Shown: positions 38,591 through 49,309, counted from the stretch's first letter. The stretch: DNA of 64,000 nucleotides from SAR86 cluster bacterium SAR86B (GCA_905182235.1 CAJJAM010000016.1:1-64000); one strand, 5' to 3'. Notes: a model not told the origin generated them from the sequence alone. A program made the numbers and translations.

Positions 38591-39603
38591 GAATTAGTTT
38601 TTAGTTTTGATTCTAAAGCCGGCAGGATTTTCTTTTGTAAAAAAACACTAAGTTTACTTAAGTTTTCATAACGTGAGGATGCATCAATCATGTAAAGCAG
38701 AGTCTGTTTAAGATCTACAAGTCTATATGATTTACCATCCCTTAAATGCAACCTAGTTAAAGTACCTAATATTCTTAATTGCCTCTGAAGGCCTGCTAAA
38801 TCTATCCATCTCTTCATCATATTGTCATCCACATCCGGTAACACCCCTGCAGCTTGAGCTTTAAGAACATAATCACTTAAGAATTGGTTAAATTCTTCGG
38901 GCTTCCAGACGTTATCTAAATCTTTAAGTAATGAAACAGGATCTAAAAAGACAGGTCCTATCACCGCATCTTGGAAATCAAGTATCCCAGCACAACCGTC
39001 TTCAAGAACCATAATGTTCCTGGATTCAAAGTCAAAATGACAAAGTACTTGAGGTTGTTCAAAGAAAGTCTGCAAGATAATCTCATAAGACTCTTTCAAT
39101 AAAATAGATTCTGCATCTTGCAGATCAAAATTTAAGAATCCCTTAAGGAACCATTCTTCAAAAAGCATTATTTGTTCAGCTGCCTGATCATAACTTAACG
39201 TTTCTAAGGAAGAACTGGGAATGCTAGTTTGTATAGCAATCATTTCATCTAAAGCAGCTGAATATAAACTATGAGCATTCTTTCTACTTAACTCAAACTG
39301 ATAAAGCTTGTCTCCAAAGTCCTCTAAAACCATGAAACCTTTCTTAAAATCATGATAAATAACTTGAGGGACCCTGACTTGATTCTCTTTAAAGAATTGA
39401 GAGAAAAACAAGAACCTCTCATTGGATTCTTTATCAGGTGGAGAAAATACTCCTATTAAAGTATCTGAATCTCTTATTAATCTAAAATACTTTCTAAAAC
39501 TTGCCTCTTCTCTTAAGGGAACAGCTTTCTTCACCAGACTATCTCCGGCAGACAGTAATTGCTTATTTGCCCAAGTAAGGAGGCCTTCTGGTATGTTTAT
39601 CAT
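38587..39603 (-). CDS. amgK: aminoglycoside-phosphotransferase-fold kinase, probable N-acetylmuramate/N-acetylglucosamine anomeric kinase
   Basis: VLCHFDFESRNIMVLEDGCAGILDFQDAVIGPVFLDPVSLL; adjacency to murU and lptD. Confidence 0.82.
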   Translation of the reverse strand: MINIPEGLLTWANKQLLSAGDSLVKKAVPLREEASFRKYFRLIRDSDTLIGVFSPPDKESNERFLFFSQFFKENQVRVPQVIYHDFKKGFMVLEDFGDKLYQFELSRKNAHSLYSAALDEMIAIQTSIPSSSLETLSYDQAAEQIMLFEEWFLKGFLNFDLQDAESILLKESYEIILQTFFEQPQVLCHFDFESRNIMVLEDGCAGILDFQDAVIGPVFLDPVSLLKDLDNVWKPEEFNQFLSDYVLKAQAAGVLPDVDDNMMKRWIDLAGLQRQLRILGTLTRLHLRDGKSYRLVDLKQTLLYMIDASSRYENLSKLSVFLQKKILPALESKLKTNS

Positions 39604-39695
39604 TTGTCTATTTTAACTAACCTTGCCATGCATTATGATCTAATGGCAATAATTATTGGAACCTTGAATTTAATTCTTGCTCTAACAGAATAATC

Positions 39696-41909
39696 ATGCA
39701 GAAGAATACAATACTCAAAATCCTAATTGCTTGTTCAATTTATCTAGTTTGCGTGGGCAATATATCTGCTAATCAAGAACCTATAAAAATTGAATCAATT
39801 GATGCTAAAAATGTCAGCACCGATGAATTAGGCAATTTAAAATTGTCCGGCAATGTTTACATAAAAACCAATTATCTAGAGTTTTGGAGTCAGCAAGCTA
39901 CTTACAACACTGAGAATCAAAGTTTTAAATTAGAGGGTAAAGTAAAAGCGCTTTCAAAGAACTTGTCTATAGATGCCAATGAGTTGGTCGCAAACCTTTC
40001 CAATCAAACCTTTTTTCTTTCAAAAACTTCCTACACGCTTCTTGATAGGACCTTTGGTCAAGCCGATGAATTTAGTGTTTTAGCCACAGGAAATATAGAA
40101 CTTCTCAATACTTCATTTAATAATTGCTCTAAAGATGACCCCTTTTGGGAAGTTTCTGCAAAGAAAATAACTCTTCTTAAAGATGAGCAAAATATCGTTA
40201 TTAGAGACATAAAGCTCAAAATAGGAAAAGTGCCTGTGTTCTATTTTCCATACTTAAGATCCGCAATTGGGAAAGAGCGTCTATCTGGATTCTTAACTCC
40301 AAGTGTAAGGCAAGGAAAGGATGGCTTGGATCTTACCTTCCCATATTATTTCAACCTAGCCCCAAATAAGGACTTAACTTTAGCGCCGAGATACATAGAA
40401 GAAAGGGGTAGCGGCTTGGGTTTGTCTTACAGGTATTTAAGTAAAGTTAATAGAGGTGAAATCTCTTTGTCTGCTTTATCTAAAGACAGGAAATTTAAAC
40501 AAGAAACTGGAGAGGAGTCCACAAGGTGGAAAGGAAGTTGGTCTCAAACTTCAAACATTAACAATAAAATATTTTCGGAAGTAAAATACGAAGATGCCAG
40601 CGACGAATTCTACTTTAGAGACATTAATGATGACTTGATTGGCAACTCTAGAAAAGACTATCTACAACGCGATGTAAATATTTGGTGGAACACTCCCAAA
40701 GTAAAACTTGGTCTTTCCTTAAAAGAATCTCAATCTTTGAATCCATTTTCAGTTGAAGGTTATAAATCTATTCCCGTCATAAGCTTAAGTACTTTCAAAA
40801 AAAGAAATGACTTTTTATTTATATTTTCTTCAGATTATGGAGTCTTTGAACAGAGCGGAGTAAATAAACTTTTTCAGAACCCAAAAAGGATAAAGCGTTC
40901 ATCATTTAAACCTGAACTGCGATACAAGAAGAATTTTAATAGCTCTGATTTCACTCTATCTTTAGGCTCTGAAGAAACCATCTATCGTGTTAATAATAAT
41001 AAAATAGAGAGATCAACGCCTTGGTTGGAATTTGAATACAAGGTTTTCTTAGAAAAGAACAATAAAGAATTTTACAGCCTTCTCACGCCAGTTTTTAAAT
41101 ACATAAACATAAAAGAAAATAGTCATACAAATAACCCGCAAATAGACACTAGGTATCGAAGTCAAAGTTTTCAAAACCTTTATAAAAGAAATTGGTTTTC
41201 AGGCGGAGATTTGATAACAAATCAGAACAGAGTAATTATAGGCTTAGAACACCTAACATCTTATAAAAAAGATGGTTCTAGCAATTATTTTTCCTTAGGC
41301 AAGGCCTTTCTAAGGGAGGATAGTAAACCCTTAAGCCTTCCAAATGACGTCAACGGCTCAGCACTTGTTGGGGAATTTAAGTCTTTCCTTAATCATAAAA
41401 CTTGGTTATCAGGAATGATGGAATGGAACAACAATAAAAATCAGATAAATTCTGGATTTATCGATATAACTCATGAGTCTGATACAGGATTCAGCTTAAA
41501 CATACGATCCTCCTTTAGAAGAAACTTCTCGGCAGCTAACTTAGTTCCTTGGGCAGATCGCAATGAACCCATGAAGCACATTGAGATATCTTCTCAGTGG
41601 CCCTTGTTTGAGAGTCTTACTGTCTTTACAAAACTTAAAAAAGACCTAGAGAGGTCATCATCGTCAGATATCTTATATGGGTTTCAATATTCAAATTGTT
41701 GCCTTAAAGCAGGTCTCATGAAGAGAAAATGGAAAGAACAAGATTTCTTCTCATGGCAAATGGATTACTCAGATCCTTTCTCAGCTTTATCTAACGGCTA
41801 TGACCCTATAAAAGAAAGAGATAATATTTATATATTTTTTGAATTTAAACAATTAGGTAGATTGGGAAAAGAAATCTCTGATGTAATCTCTTCAACTTTA
41901 TTAGAATAA
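39696..41909 (+). CDS. lptD: LPS-assembly protein LptD
   Basis: Signal peptide, OstA-like N-terminal repeats, PVFYFPYLRSAIGKERLSGFLTPSV, C-terminal YSNCCLKAGL; followed by surA. Confidence 0.93.
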   Translation: MQKNTILKILIACSIYLVCVGNISANQEPIKIESIDAKNVSTDELGNLKLSGNVYIKTNYLEFWSQQATYNTENQSFKLEGKVKALSKNLSIDANELVANLSNQTFFLSKTSYTLLDRTFGQADEFSVLATGNIELLNTSFNNCSKDDPFWEVSAKKITLLKDEQNIVIRDIKLKIGKVPVFYFPYLRSAIGKERLSGFLTPSVRQGKDGLDLTFPYYFNLAPNKDLTLAPRYIEERGSGLGLSYRYLSKVNRGEISLSALSKDRKFKQETGEESTRWKGSWSQTSNINNKIFSEVKYEDASDEFYFRDINDDLIGNSRKDYLQRDVNIWWNTPKVKLGLSLKESQSLNPFSVEGYKSIPVISLSTFKKRNDFLFIFSSDYGVFEQSGVNKLFQNPKRIKRSSFKPELRYKKNFNSSDFTLSLGSEETIYRVNNNKIERSTPWLEFEYKVFLEKNNKEFYSLLTPVFKYINIKENSHTNNPQIDTRYRSQSFQNLYKRNWFSGGDLITNQNRVIIGLEHLTSYKKDGSSNYFSLGKAFLREDSKPLSLPNDVNGSALVGEFKSFLNHKTWLSGMMEWNNNKNQINSGFIDITHESDTGFSLNIRSSFRRNFSAANLVPWADRNEPMKHIEISSQWPLFESLTVFTKLKKDLERSSSSDILYGFQYSNCCLKAGLMKRKWKEQDFFSWQMDYSDPFSALSNGYDPIKERDNIYIFFEFKQLGRLGKEISDVISSTLLE

Positions 41910-41950
41910 TTGCATCGTTATCAAACAAAGAAGACAATACGAACTTATAT

Positions 41951-43264
41951 ATGAAATACAAATTAATTAAATTCCAAAAAATCTATCAAGGGTGCGCCTT
42001 ATTTCTAACTGTGCTCCTTTTCTCAGTGCAAGCGCATGCCAAGATAGAGTTATTGGATAGAGTGATAGCTGTTGTTGATTCTGGGGTCGTCATGGAATCT
42101 GAGTTGAATAAGAGGGTAAAAGAAATTGTTGATAGATTGCGACAGACTGATACTGAACTACCCCCTCTGAGTGTTTTAGAAGAGCAAGTTCTTGAAAGGT
42201 TAATTACAGAAGAAATTCAAATGCAGATTGCAGAAAGAGCAGGAATTAAAATAAGTGACACTGAATTGAATAAAACATTGTTAGGCATAGCATCTCAAAA
42301 TTCACTCAGCTTAGAAGAATTTAGGACTGACATAGAGGGTCAAGGTGCCTCGTACCGTGATTTTAGAGATACGGTAAGAAAAGAAATGATTATTCAACGA
42401 GTACAAAGAGGCAAGGTTGGAGGAAGAGTAGAGATATCAGAGCAAGAGCTAGAAAATTTTATAAATTCTGAGGAAGGTAGAACAAAACTAGCTGAGGAAT
42501 ATAACGTACAGCAGATTTTGATTTCTATTCCGAGTAAAGCTAATGAAGATCAGGTCGGGAAGGCAAAAAATCAAGCATTAGATATTCTCTTGAGAATTAG
42601 AGCTGGAGAAGATTTTAGTAAGCTTGCTACAACTTATTCATCCGGACAAAACGCTTTGGAGGGGGGATATCTTGGCTGGAGAAAGGAAACAGAGCTGCCT
42701 TCACTTTTTGCTAATGAAGTTTCAAACTTAAAAGTTGGTCAGACTTCTGAACCTTTAAGAAGCGGCGCAGGATTTCATTTAATTCACCTAGCAGAAAAAA
42801 GAGGCAACACAGTTAAATTTGAAGACCAGACCCTTGCAAGACATATTCTTGTGCAAAGTTCAGAAATTAGAACCGAGACTCAAACCAAACTGCTTATCGA
42901 AGATATTGCAGGCAGATTAAAGGCAGGCGAAGATTTTAAACAACTGGCCAGACAGTTTTCTGAAGACCCTGGTTCAAAAATGGATGGTGGAGAGCTCGGA
43001 TGGAACAAAGAAGGAGATTATGACGCTGCTTTTGAAGAGGTATTGAATAAAACAGCTATTGGCGAAATATCAGAACCTTTGAAATCTTCTTTTGGATGGC
43101 ACATCATCGAAGTGCTTGATAGGAGAAATGAAGACGTTAGCAGTGAAGAGCAAAAGAATAGAGCCTACCAAATAATTTATAAACGAAAGTTTGAGCAGGA
43201 GCTGCAAAGCACACTCGTTGAATTAAGAGCTGAGGCTTATGTTGATATAAAACTGGAGTCATGA
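41951..43264 (+). CDS. surA: periplasmic chaperone/peptidyl-prolyl isomerase SurA
   Basis: ELLDRVIAVVDSGVVMESEL, two parvulin domains (EGGYLGWRKETELPSLF and DGGELGWNKEGDYDAAF). Confidence 0.96.
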   Translation: MKYKLIKFQKIYQGCALFLTVLLFSVQAHAKIELLDRVIAVVDSGVVMESELNKRVKEIVDRLRQTDTELPPLSVLEEQVLERLITEEIQMQIAERAGIKISDTELNKTLLGIASQNSLSLEEFRTDIEGQGASYRDFRDTVRKEMIIQRVQRGKVGGRVEISEQELENFINSEEGRTKLAEEYNVQQILISIPSKANEDQVGKAKNQALDILLRIRAGEDFSKLATTYSSGQNALEGGYLGWRKETELPSLFANEVSNLKVGQTSEPLRSGAGFHLIHLAEKRGNTVKFEDQTLARHILVQSSEIRTETQTKLLIEDIAGRLKAGEDFKQLARQFSEDPGSKMDGGELGWNKEGDYDAAFEEVLNKTAIGEISEPLKSSFGWHIIEVLDRRNEDVSSEEQKNRAYQIIYKRKFEQELQSTLVELRAEAYVDIKLES

Positions 43265-44244
43265 CGAAATTAGCTGTCTCCTCTGGAGACCCAGCTGGCA
43301 TTGGTCCAGATATTTGCATCAAAGCCTTTGGAACTAAAACTAAATTAAAGTACTCACCAGTAATTTTTGGTGATCCTGTTTTATTTAAAGAAAGAGCAAA
43401 GATTTTAGGTCAAAAGATAGATTTGCAGATTTATCAAGGCGAGAACGAAAAATATTTATCTAATGACTGTCTTTGGATCAAACCTCACAATTTAAAACAA
43501 CCTATCAAGCCAGGTGAACCTGACTCTGCTTATGCAGGCTATCTAATGGATCTTTTTGAAGATGCAATTGAAAGAACTATATCGAACGAATTTGATGGCC
43601 TAGTAACGGGGCCTATTAATAAAGAGTTAATGAATAAAGGAGGAGCTCCCTTTCAAGGTCACACAGAAGTACTGGCAAGAGTCTCAAAAACTCAAAAAGT
43701 GCTAATGATGCTTGCAAGCAAAGACCTGAGAGTTGCACTTGCAACCACGCACATATCTATAGCTGAAGTTCCTAAAATGATTACACGCGACAATCTCCTA
43801 AATTGCCTAACGATATTAAGGGATGATTTAAGAACTAAATGGAACATAAAGAATCCATGTATAAAGGTTCTTGGTCTTAACCCACATGCTGGCGATGGAG
43901 GTTTTATTGGTAAAGAAGATCAAGAAATTATAGCGCCCCTTGTTTCTGATCTTAATCAAAAGGACTTCAATATAATTGGTCCCGTGTCTGCTGATACGGC
44001 ATTTATTAAGAAATATGACAAGCAAAAAGTAGATGCAATTTTAGCTATGTTTCACGATCAAGGCTTACCAGTCATAAAAACTTTAGGGTTTGGGAAATTA
44101 GTAAACATAACCCTTGGATTGCCCTTTATCAGAACATCCGTGGACCATGGTACTGCCTATGATATGGCAGGAAGCGATCAGGTTGATGAGAGCAGCATGC
44201 TTGAAGCAGCAAACCTTGCAGCCTTGATAACAAGTTATCAATAA
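43261..44244 (+). CDS. pdxA: 4-hydroxythreonine-4-phosphate dehydrogenase
   Basis: LAVSSGDPAGIGPDICIKA, GHTEVLA, LGLNPHAGDGGFIGKED, TSVDHGTAYDMAG. Confidence 0.97.
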   Translation: MTKLAVSSGDPAGIGPDICIKAFGTKTKLKYSPVIFGDPVLFKERAKILGQKIDLQIYQGENEKYLSNDCLWIKPHNLKQPIKPGEPDSAYAGYLMDLFEDAIERTISNEFDGLVTGPINKELMNKGGAPFQGHTEVLARVSKTQKVLMMLASKDLRVALATTHISIAEVPKMITRDNLLNCLTILRDDLRTKWNIKNPCIKVLGLNPHAGDGGFIGKEDQEIIAPLVSDLNQKDFNIIGPVSADTAFIKKYDKQKVDAILAMFHDQGLPVIKTLGFGKLVNITLGLPFIRTSVDHGTAYDMAGSDQVDESSMLEAANLAALITSYQ

Positions 44245-44245
44245 A

Positions 44246-45025
44246 GTGTATAAAGCAAAGAAAAACTTAGGACAAAACTTCCTGGAAGATCAGTCTGTAC
44301 TTCAAGAAATAATTGATTCCATTAAACCTCAAATTGAAAACGATTTTCTAGAAATTGGCCCTGGAAAGGGCTCTTTAACCGAATTAATTTTAGGAAAAGT
44401 AAATACGTTAAACGTTGTAGAGTTGGATAGGGATTTAATTTTAGGATTAAAATTGATGGCTCAGAAAGTTCATAATTTATCTATTCATAATGAGAATATT
44501 TTAGATTTTAAGATTGATGAAACTCTTAAACCTAAAAAAAAATTAAGGGTAATTGGTAACTTGCCGTATAACATTTCATCTTCCATTATGCTCTGGAGTT
44601 TCCGCAATCAAAATAAGTTTGAAGATATGCATTATATGTTTCAGAAAGAATTTGGCCAAAGATTGTCTTCAGATACAAAAAGTAAAAGCTATGGCAGGCT
44701 CAGTGTTTTAACTCAATACATGACTAAAGTATCAAGCCTCTTTGTGGTAAGCCCAGAAAGCTTTAAACCTGCTCCTGCTGTAGAGAGTATATTTATAAAA
44801 TTAACTCCAATCCCTGGAAGAGATTTAAACTCTCCTGTTGCAAAGAAACTTCAAGAAGTTACTCAAATAGCATTTTCTAAAAGAAGAAAGATGCTCAGCA
44901 AATCCTACAAAGACATTTTAGGAAAAGAAGACTTTGAATACCTTAATATTGAGTCTTCTCTAAGGCCTGAAGATTTAACAGTAGAAGAATTCCTTAAGAT
45001 ATCCAATTTACTGATTAAAACTTGA
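44246..45025 (+). CDS. rsmA: 16S rRNA (adenine1518-N6/1519-N6)-dimethyltransferase
   Basis: KKNLGQNFLEDQSVLQEI, FLEIGPGKGSLTELIL, IGNLPYNISSSIM. GTG start. Confidence 0.96.
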   Translation: MYKAKKNLGQNFLEDQSVLQEIIDSIKPQIENDFLEIGPGKGSLTELILGKVNTLNVVELDRDLILGLKLMAQKVHNLSIHNENILDFKIDETLKPKKKLRVIGNLPYNISSSIMLWSFRNQNKFEDMHYMFQKEFGQRLSSDTKSKSYGRLSVLTQYMTKVSSLFVVSPESFKPAPAVESIFIKLTPIPGRDLNSPVAKKLQEVTQIAFSKRRKMLSKSYKDILGKEDFEYLNIESSLRPEDLTVEEFLKISNLLIKT

Positions 45026-45026
45026 A

Positions 45027-45863
45027 ATGGCTAATTACGCGATAGGAGATATTCAAGGCTGTTATCAAGAACTTATCCTGCTTTTAGATAAGATTAATTT
45101 TGATACTTCTAAAGATAGACTCTGGCTTTGTGGAGATTTAGTCAACAGGGGGCCTGACTCCTTAGAGTGCATAGAATTCTTATACTCTATCAAAGAAAAT
45201 TGTTTAATAACGCTGGGCAACCACGATCTTCACTTAATAGCTTTAGCTGAAGGTGTAATGGAACCCAATGAAACAGATACCTTAGATAAGCTCCTTAGAG
45301 CCCATAATATTAACCTTTACATAGACTGGCTAAAGCAGCTGCCTTTGATTCAAAGCGACACTATTGCTACTCAAGGTGTGAAAAAAAAATACATAATGAC
45401 CCACGCTGGGATACCTCCCCATTGGTCCTTTGAAGAAGCTAACCAGCACTCAATGGAGATAACAAATAGCCTTCGTTCATCAACCTACTGCAAACACTTT
45501 TTAAAAATTATGTATGGAAATAAACCCTCTTTAGAGAGTAAAAATTTATCAAAAGATGAGTGTCTTAGATTATATACAAACTATTTTACTCGTATGAGAT
45601 TCTGTAATGAGCATGGTGAAATTGAATTAATGCATAAAGGCAGTCCTGCAGATTCTCCAAAAGGTTTTAAGCCTTGGTTCAGACATAAATTAACAATCAT
45701 GGAAGAGTCAACTCATCTGTTATTTGGTCATTGGGCCGCTTTAGAAGGAATAACGGGAGTTGATAATATAACAGCCCTTGATACAGGGTGTGTTTGGGGC
45801 AAGAAATTAACTGCAATAAATCTAGAAGATGGTCGAGTCTTCAGTTGCAATCGGTTAAATTAA
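45027..45863 (+). CDS. apaH: symmetrical bis(5'-nucleosyl)-tetraphosphatase
   Basis: NYAIGDIQGCYQELILLLDKI, LWLCGDLVNRGPDSLECI, LGNHDLHLIALAEG, HWAALEG. Confidence 0.96.
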   Translation: MANYAIGDIQGCYQELILLLDKINFDTSKDRLWLCGDLVNRGPDSLECIEFLYSIKENCLITLGNHDLHLIALAEGVMEPNETDTLDKLLRAHNINLYIDWLKQLPLIQSDTIATQGVKKKYIMTHAGIPPHWSFEEANQHSMEITNSLRSSTYCKHFLKIMYGNKPSLESKNLSKDECLRLYTNYFTRMRFCNEHGEIELMHKGSPADSPKGFKPWFRHKLTIMEESTHLLFGHWAALEGITGVDNITALDTGCVWGKKLTAINLEDGRVFSCNRLN

Positions 45864-45867
45864 GTAA

Positions 45868-46926
45868 ATGAAAATCTATTTAGTAGGTGGAGCGGTTAGA
45901 GACTCGTTACTTAAAATTCCTTTTGAAGAGAAAGATTGGGTTGTTGTGGGATCTTCACCGGAAGAATTATCTGAACAAGGTTATATGCCCGTGGGCAGTC
46001 AGTTCCCTGTTTTTCTTCACCCAACAACCAAAGAAGAGTATGCATTGGCTAGAACAGAAAGGAAATCTGGTAAAGGGCATAAAGGTTTCATTTTTCATAC
46101 AGACCCAAGCGTAACGCTCGAAGAAGATCTTATAAGAAGAGACATAACTATTAACGCAATTGCTCAAGATTCAGATGGGAACCTCATAGACCCGTATGAA
46201 GGGAGAAAAGACATAAATGATAGAAAAATTAGAAAGGTATCTGATGCCTTCAAAGAAGACCCACTAAGAGTTTATAGGATCTGCAGATTCGAAGCAAAAT
46301 TGCACCATTTAGGCTTTACCATTGAAGAGGAAACTTTAAGTTCCATGAAAGAGATAGTGCTTTCAGGAGAATTAGAAACTTTGCCGAAAGAGAGAATATG
46401 GATGGAAACCATCAAAGCCCTTAATTGCGAGAGTCCGGACAAATATTTTAAAACATTAAGAACTTGTGGGGCCCTCAAGACTCTTATAAAAGAGGACTCC
46501 CTTAACATAGAGTCTTTGGCTGTAATAAAAAATAAAACTATAAACCCCGAAATGAGATGGGCTGCACTTTTAAGCAATACCAAGCAAATAAAAGATGTAA
46601 ACAACGAATTCAATGCGCCTAAAACTTTTATGCAGCTTTCAGAAGTCTTAAGACACTTCACTCTTTTTATGTCCAAGGTAGATTTCAGTCCTGAAAAAAT
46701 ATTAAGCCTTCTTCAAACTACTGATGCCTTTAGAAGACCAGAAAGGTTTATGACTGCTATTGATGCTTTCAAGTTAATTAAAGACTCGAAAGGAACAATC
46801 AATTGGAGTGATCTTTTATCAAATTTAAGTTCCGTGCGACCTTCTACAAACACCAAAAAAGGGAATGAAATTGCTCAAGATCTTAAAGAAAAGAGACTGG
46901 AAGCAATCAATAAATTCATACAATAA
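45868..46926 (+). CDS. cca: CCA tRNA nucleotidyltransferase
   Basis: [47 protein letters not shown]. Confidence 0.93.
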   Translation: MKIYLVGGAVRDSLLKIPFEEKDWVVVGSSPEELSEQGYMPVGSQFPVFLHPTTKEEYALARTERKSGKGHKGFIFHTDPSVTLEEDLIRRDITINAIAQDSDGNLIDPYEGRKDINDRKIRKVSDAFKEDPLRVYRICRFEAKLHHLGFTIEEETLSSMKEIVLSGELETLPKERIWMETIKALNCESPDKYFKTLRTCGALKTLIKEDSLNIESLAVIKNKTINPEMRWAALLSNTKQIKDVNNEFNAPKTFMQLSEVLRHFTLFMSKVDFSPEKILSLLQTTDAFRRPERFMTAIDAFKLIKDSKGTINWSDLLSNLSSVRPSTNTKKGNEIAQDLKEKRLEAINKFIQ

Positions 46927-46928
46927 AA

Positions 46929-47654
46929 ATGAGAAAAAAAACCGTATTTATTACCGGTGGAGCAAAGAGAATCGGCGCCTCAATGGTAAATTATTTTCAC
47001 GAACAAAATTACAAAGTTATTTTCCACTACAATCATTCCAAGAAGGAAGCAGAAAAACTCTCCTTAGAGCTTAATGTAAAAGAAGCAGGTTCTTGCTATG
47101 CCATACAAGCAGATTTTGCTTCAAAAGAATCGATAGACTCTACTGTTGCTGAATTTTATAAAGTATCGAAAGAGATTGATGTCTTAATAAATAATGCTTC
47201 AAGTTTTTACCCTACTCCGCTTGAAAATGCTACTGAAGAAGAATGGATCAATTTATTAAACACCAATACAACTACGCCGCTGTTCCTAATAAAAGGCTTT
47301 CAGGAAGGCCTTACTAAGAACAAGGGCTGTGTTATAAATATTTCAGACTCTTTAGCGCCAAGAGGGATAAAAAACTTCAGTCTGTACTCCGGAGCAAAAG
47401 GAGCCCTTGAAGCCCTAACAAAATCTCTTGCAAAAGAACTGGCTCCTGCTGTAAGAATTAATGCCGTAGCTCCTGGTATTATTTTATGGCCTGAAAATGG
47501 AGAAATTGACGATGAAGAAAAAGAAAAAATCCTTAAGAATGTGGATCTTGGAAGAGCGGGAGATCCCATTGATGTATCTTCTGCGGTTTATTTCTTAACT
47601 CAAGCAAATTACATTACCGGACAAACTTTAAGAGTGGACGGTGGACGGTCATAA
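46929..47654 (+). CDS. SDR oxidoreductase, pteridine reductase-like
   Basis: VFITGGAKRIGASMVNYF, VLINNASSFYPTPLENA, YSGAKGALEALTKSLAKELAP. Confidence 0.83.
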   Translation: MRKKTVFITGGAKRIGASMVNYFHEQNYKVIFHYNHSKKEAEKLSLELNVKEAGSCYAIQADFASKESIDSTVAEFYKVSKEIDVLINNASSFYPTPLENATEEEWINLLNTNTTTPLFLIKGFQEGLTKNKGCVINISDSLAPRGIKNFSLYSGAKGALEALTKSLAKELAPAVRINAVAPGIILWPENGEIDDEEKEKILKNVDLGRAGDPIDVSSAVYFLTQANYITGQTLRVDGGRS

Positions 47655-47738
47655 AAAATCTTATAAATTTAATAGACTTTAATTATTTACTTTTGAACTT
47701 CTTTTATCTATCTTCAATGATTCAAAATAAGGATAAAC

Positions 47739-48791
47739 ATGGAATTAGATGATGAAAATATAGGTACGATGCCAGTCTTGGAACGACATGTATTTAATAT
47801 TTCTGCATTGGAAGATTATATGAATTCTAATGTTGACGGCTTTAAAGGCCCTATAAAGGTCGAGGAATTTAAAGGGGGTCAATCAAATCCAACCTACAAG
47901 ATCACAAGCCAAAACCAAGCCTACGTATTAAGAAGAAAACCTCCGGGAAAATTATTAAAGTCGGCGCATGCCGTTGATCGAGAATACAAGGTTATCACTG
48001 CACTTAACGAGACTGATGTACCGGTGCCTAAAAGCTATGCTCTCTGTGAAGATGAAGATATTATTGGTACGCCTTTTTATATTATGGAATTTAAAGACGG
48101 AAGGGTTTTATGGGACCCTGCTATGGAGGAATCAGACTTTGAAGAAGCTAAAGGTGTTTATCTCTCTATGAATGCATCTATAGCAAAACTTCACTCCGTT
48201 AATTATGAGGAAGTAGGACTCGAAGATTTTGGAAAACCCGGGAATTACGTCGGAAGACAGGTTTCTAGATGGTCTAAACAATACATTGATTCAGAAACTG
48301 AGAATATCGAATCAATGAACAATTTAATAAAATGGCTACCTGAAAACCTACCTAAAGAAAAACAAACAAGTATTGTTCATGGTGATTATAGTTTGAGTAA
48401 CGTTATGGTTGGAGCAAGGGACCCAAATGTAATAGCTATATTAGATTGGGAATTATCCACTCTTGGAGACCCTTGCGCTGATTTTAACTACCATTGTCTG
48501 CAATACACCTTGAACCCCAAAATGGCAGATGCTAGTTATTGCAAAGAAAAAGGCATACCGGTCATCCAAGACTACGTAAAGATCTACAGTGATAATATTG
48601 GCATAGACTTAGCGGAAGAATGGGACTTATATACGGCCTATAATCTTTTTAAGCTGGCTGGCATTTTACAAGGGATAATGGGGAGAGTAAGAGACGGAAC
48701 TGCAGCGAGCAAGCAGGCAGCTGAAAGAGCCAGTGGAGCAAGAGGATTAGCTGATTCTGGATGGGAATTAATTGAGAAGAATTTTAAATAG
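47739..48791 (+). CDS. phosphotransferase-family protein (acyl-CoA-dehydrogenase-associated APH fold)
   Basis: GGQSNPTYKI, YVLRRKPPGKLLKSAHAVDREYKV, SIVHGDYSLSNVMV, AILDWELSTLGDPCADF. Confidence 0.88.
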   Translation: MELDDENIGTMPVLERHVFNISALEDYMNSNVDGFKGPIKVEEFKGGQSNPTYKITSQNQAYVLRRKPPGKLLKSAHAVDREYKVITALNETDVPVPKSYALCEDEDIIGTPFYIMEFKDGRVLWDPAMEESDFEEAKGVYLSMNASIAKLHSVNYEEVGLEDFGKPGNYVGRQVSRWSKQYIDSETENIESMNNLIKWLPENLPKEKQTSIVHGDYSLSNVMVGARDPNVIAILDWELSTLGDPCADFNYHCLQYTLNPKMADASYCKEKGIPVIQDYVKIYSDNIGIDLAEEWDLYTAYNLFKLAGILQGIMGRVRDGTAASKQAAERASGARGLADSGWELIEKNFK

Positions 48792-48799
48792 GAGAAAAA

Positions 48800-49300
48800 A
48801 TGGCAGTAGATAAATTTTTAATTGAAGCTAGTCACATAATGATGTTTGCAAGATCCGTCGGTGACAGCAATCCAATTTATCATGATGAAGAATATGCAAA
48901 AAGTTCAGAACTGGGAGGTATTATTCCTCCTCCAACTTTTGCTCAATCAAGTGCACAATTTGATCCTGAATATTTCTTAAGACCTAAAGTTGGAGGTGAT
49001 GGATGGTTTGGATCGGGTAAAGAGGCCACAGGAAGCAAGCCCTCTTCTGGTTCTGGAGGCGGAGGTGGAGCTGCTATGGGTTTACACGCAGAACAACACT
49101 TTGAGTACCACCTACCCGTCAAAGCTGGTGACACGTTAAGCGCCACTACAAAACCAGGTAAAGCTTGGGAAAAAGAAAGTAAAAGAGCTGGGAAGCTTAA
49201 ATTCAGTGAAAGCGTTACTGAGTACAGAAATCAAAATGGTGAATTAGTAATCACAGCTACTGGAGTCGGTGTTCAAACTGAAAGAGCTGTGGATAGTTAG
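48800..49300 (+). CDS. MaoC-like N-terminal hotdog dehydratase family protein
   Basis: FARSVGDSNPIYHDEEYAKSSELGGIIPPPTFA; internal SGKEATGSKPSSGSGGGGGAAMG stretch; paired with MaoC. Confidence 0.83.
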   Translation: MAVDKFLIEASHIMMFARSVGDSNPIYHDEEYAKSSELGGIIPPPTFAQSSAQFDPEYFLRPKVGGDGWFGSGKEATGSKPSSGSGGGGGAAMGLHAEQHFEYHLPVKAGDTLSATTKPGKAWEKESKRAGKLKFSESVTEYRNQNGELVITATGVGVQTERAVDS

Positions 49301-49309
49301 GAGTATTAA

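Noticed and set aside
46272-46676. 134-aa minus ORF opposite cca
   Set aside because: Fully antisense to a conserved gene, no domain, no RBS evidence.
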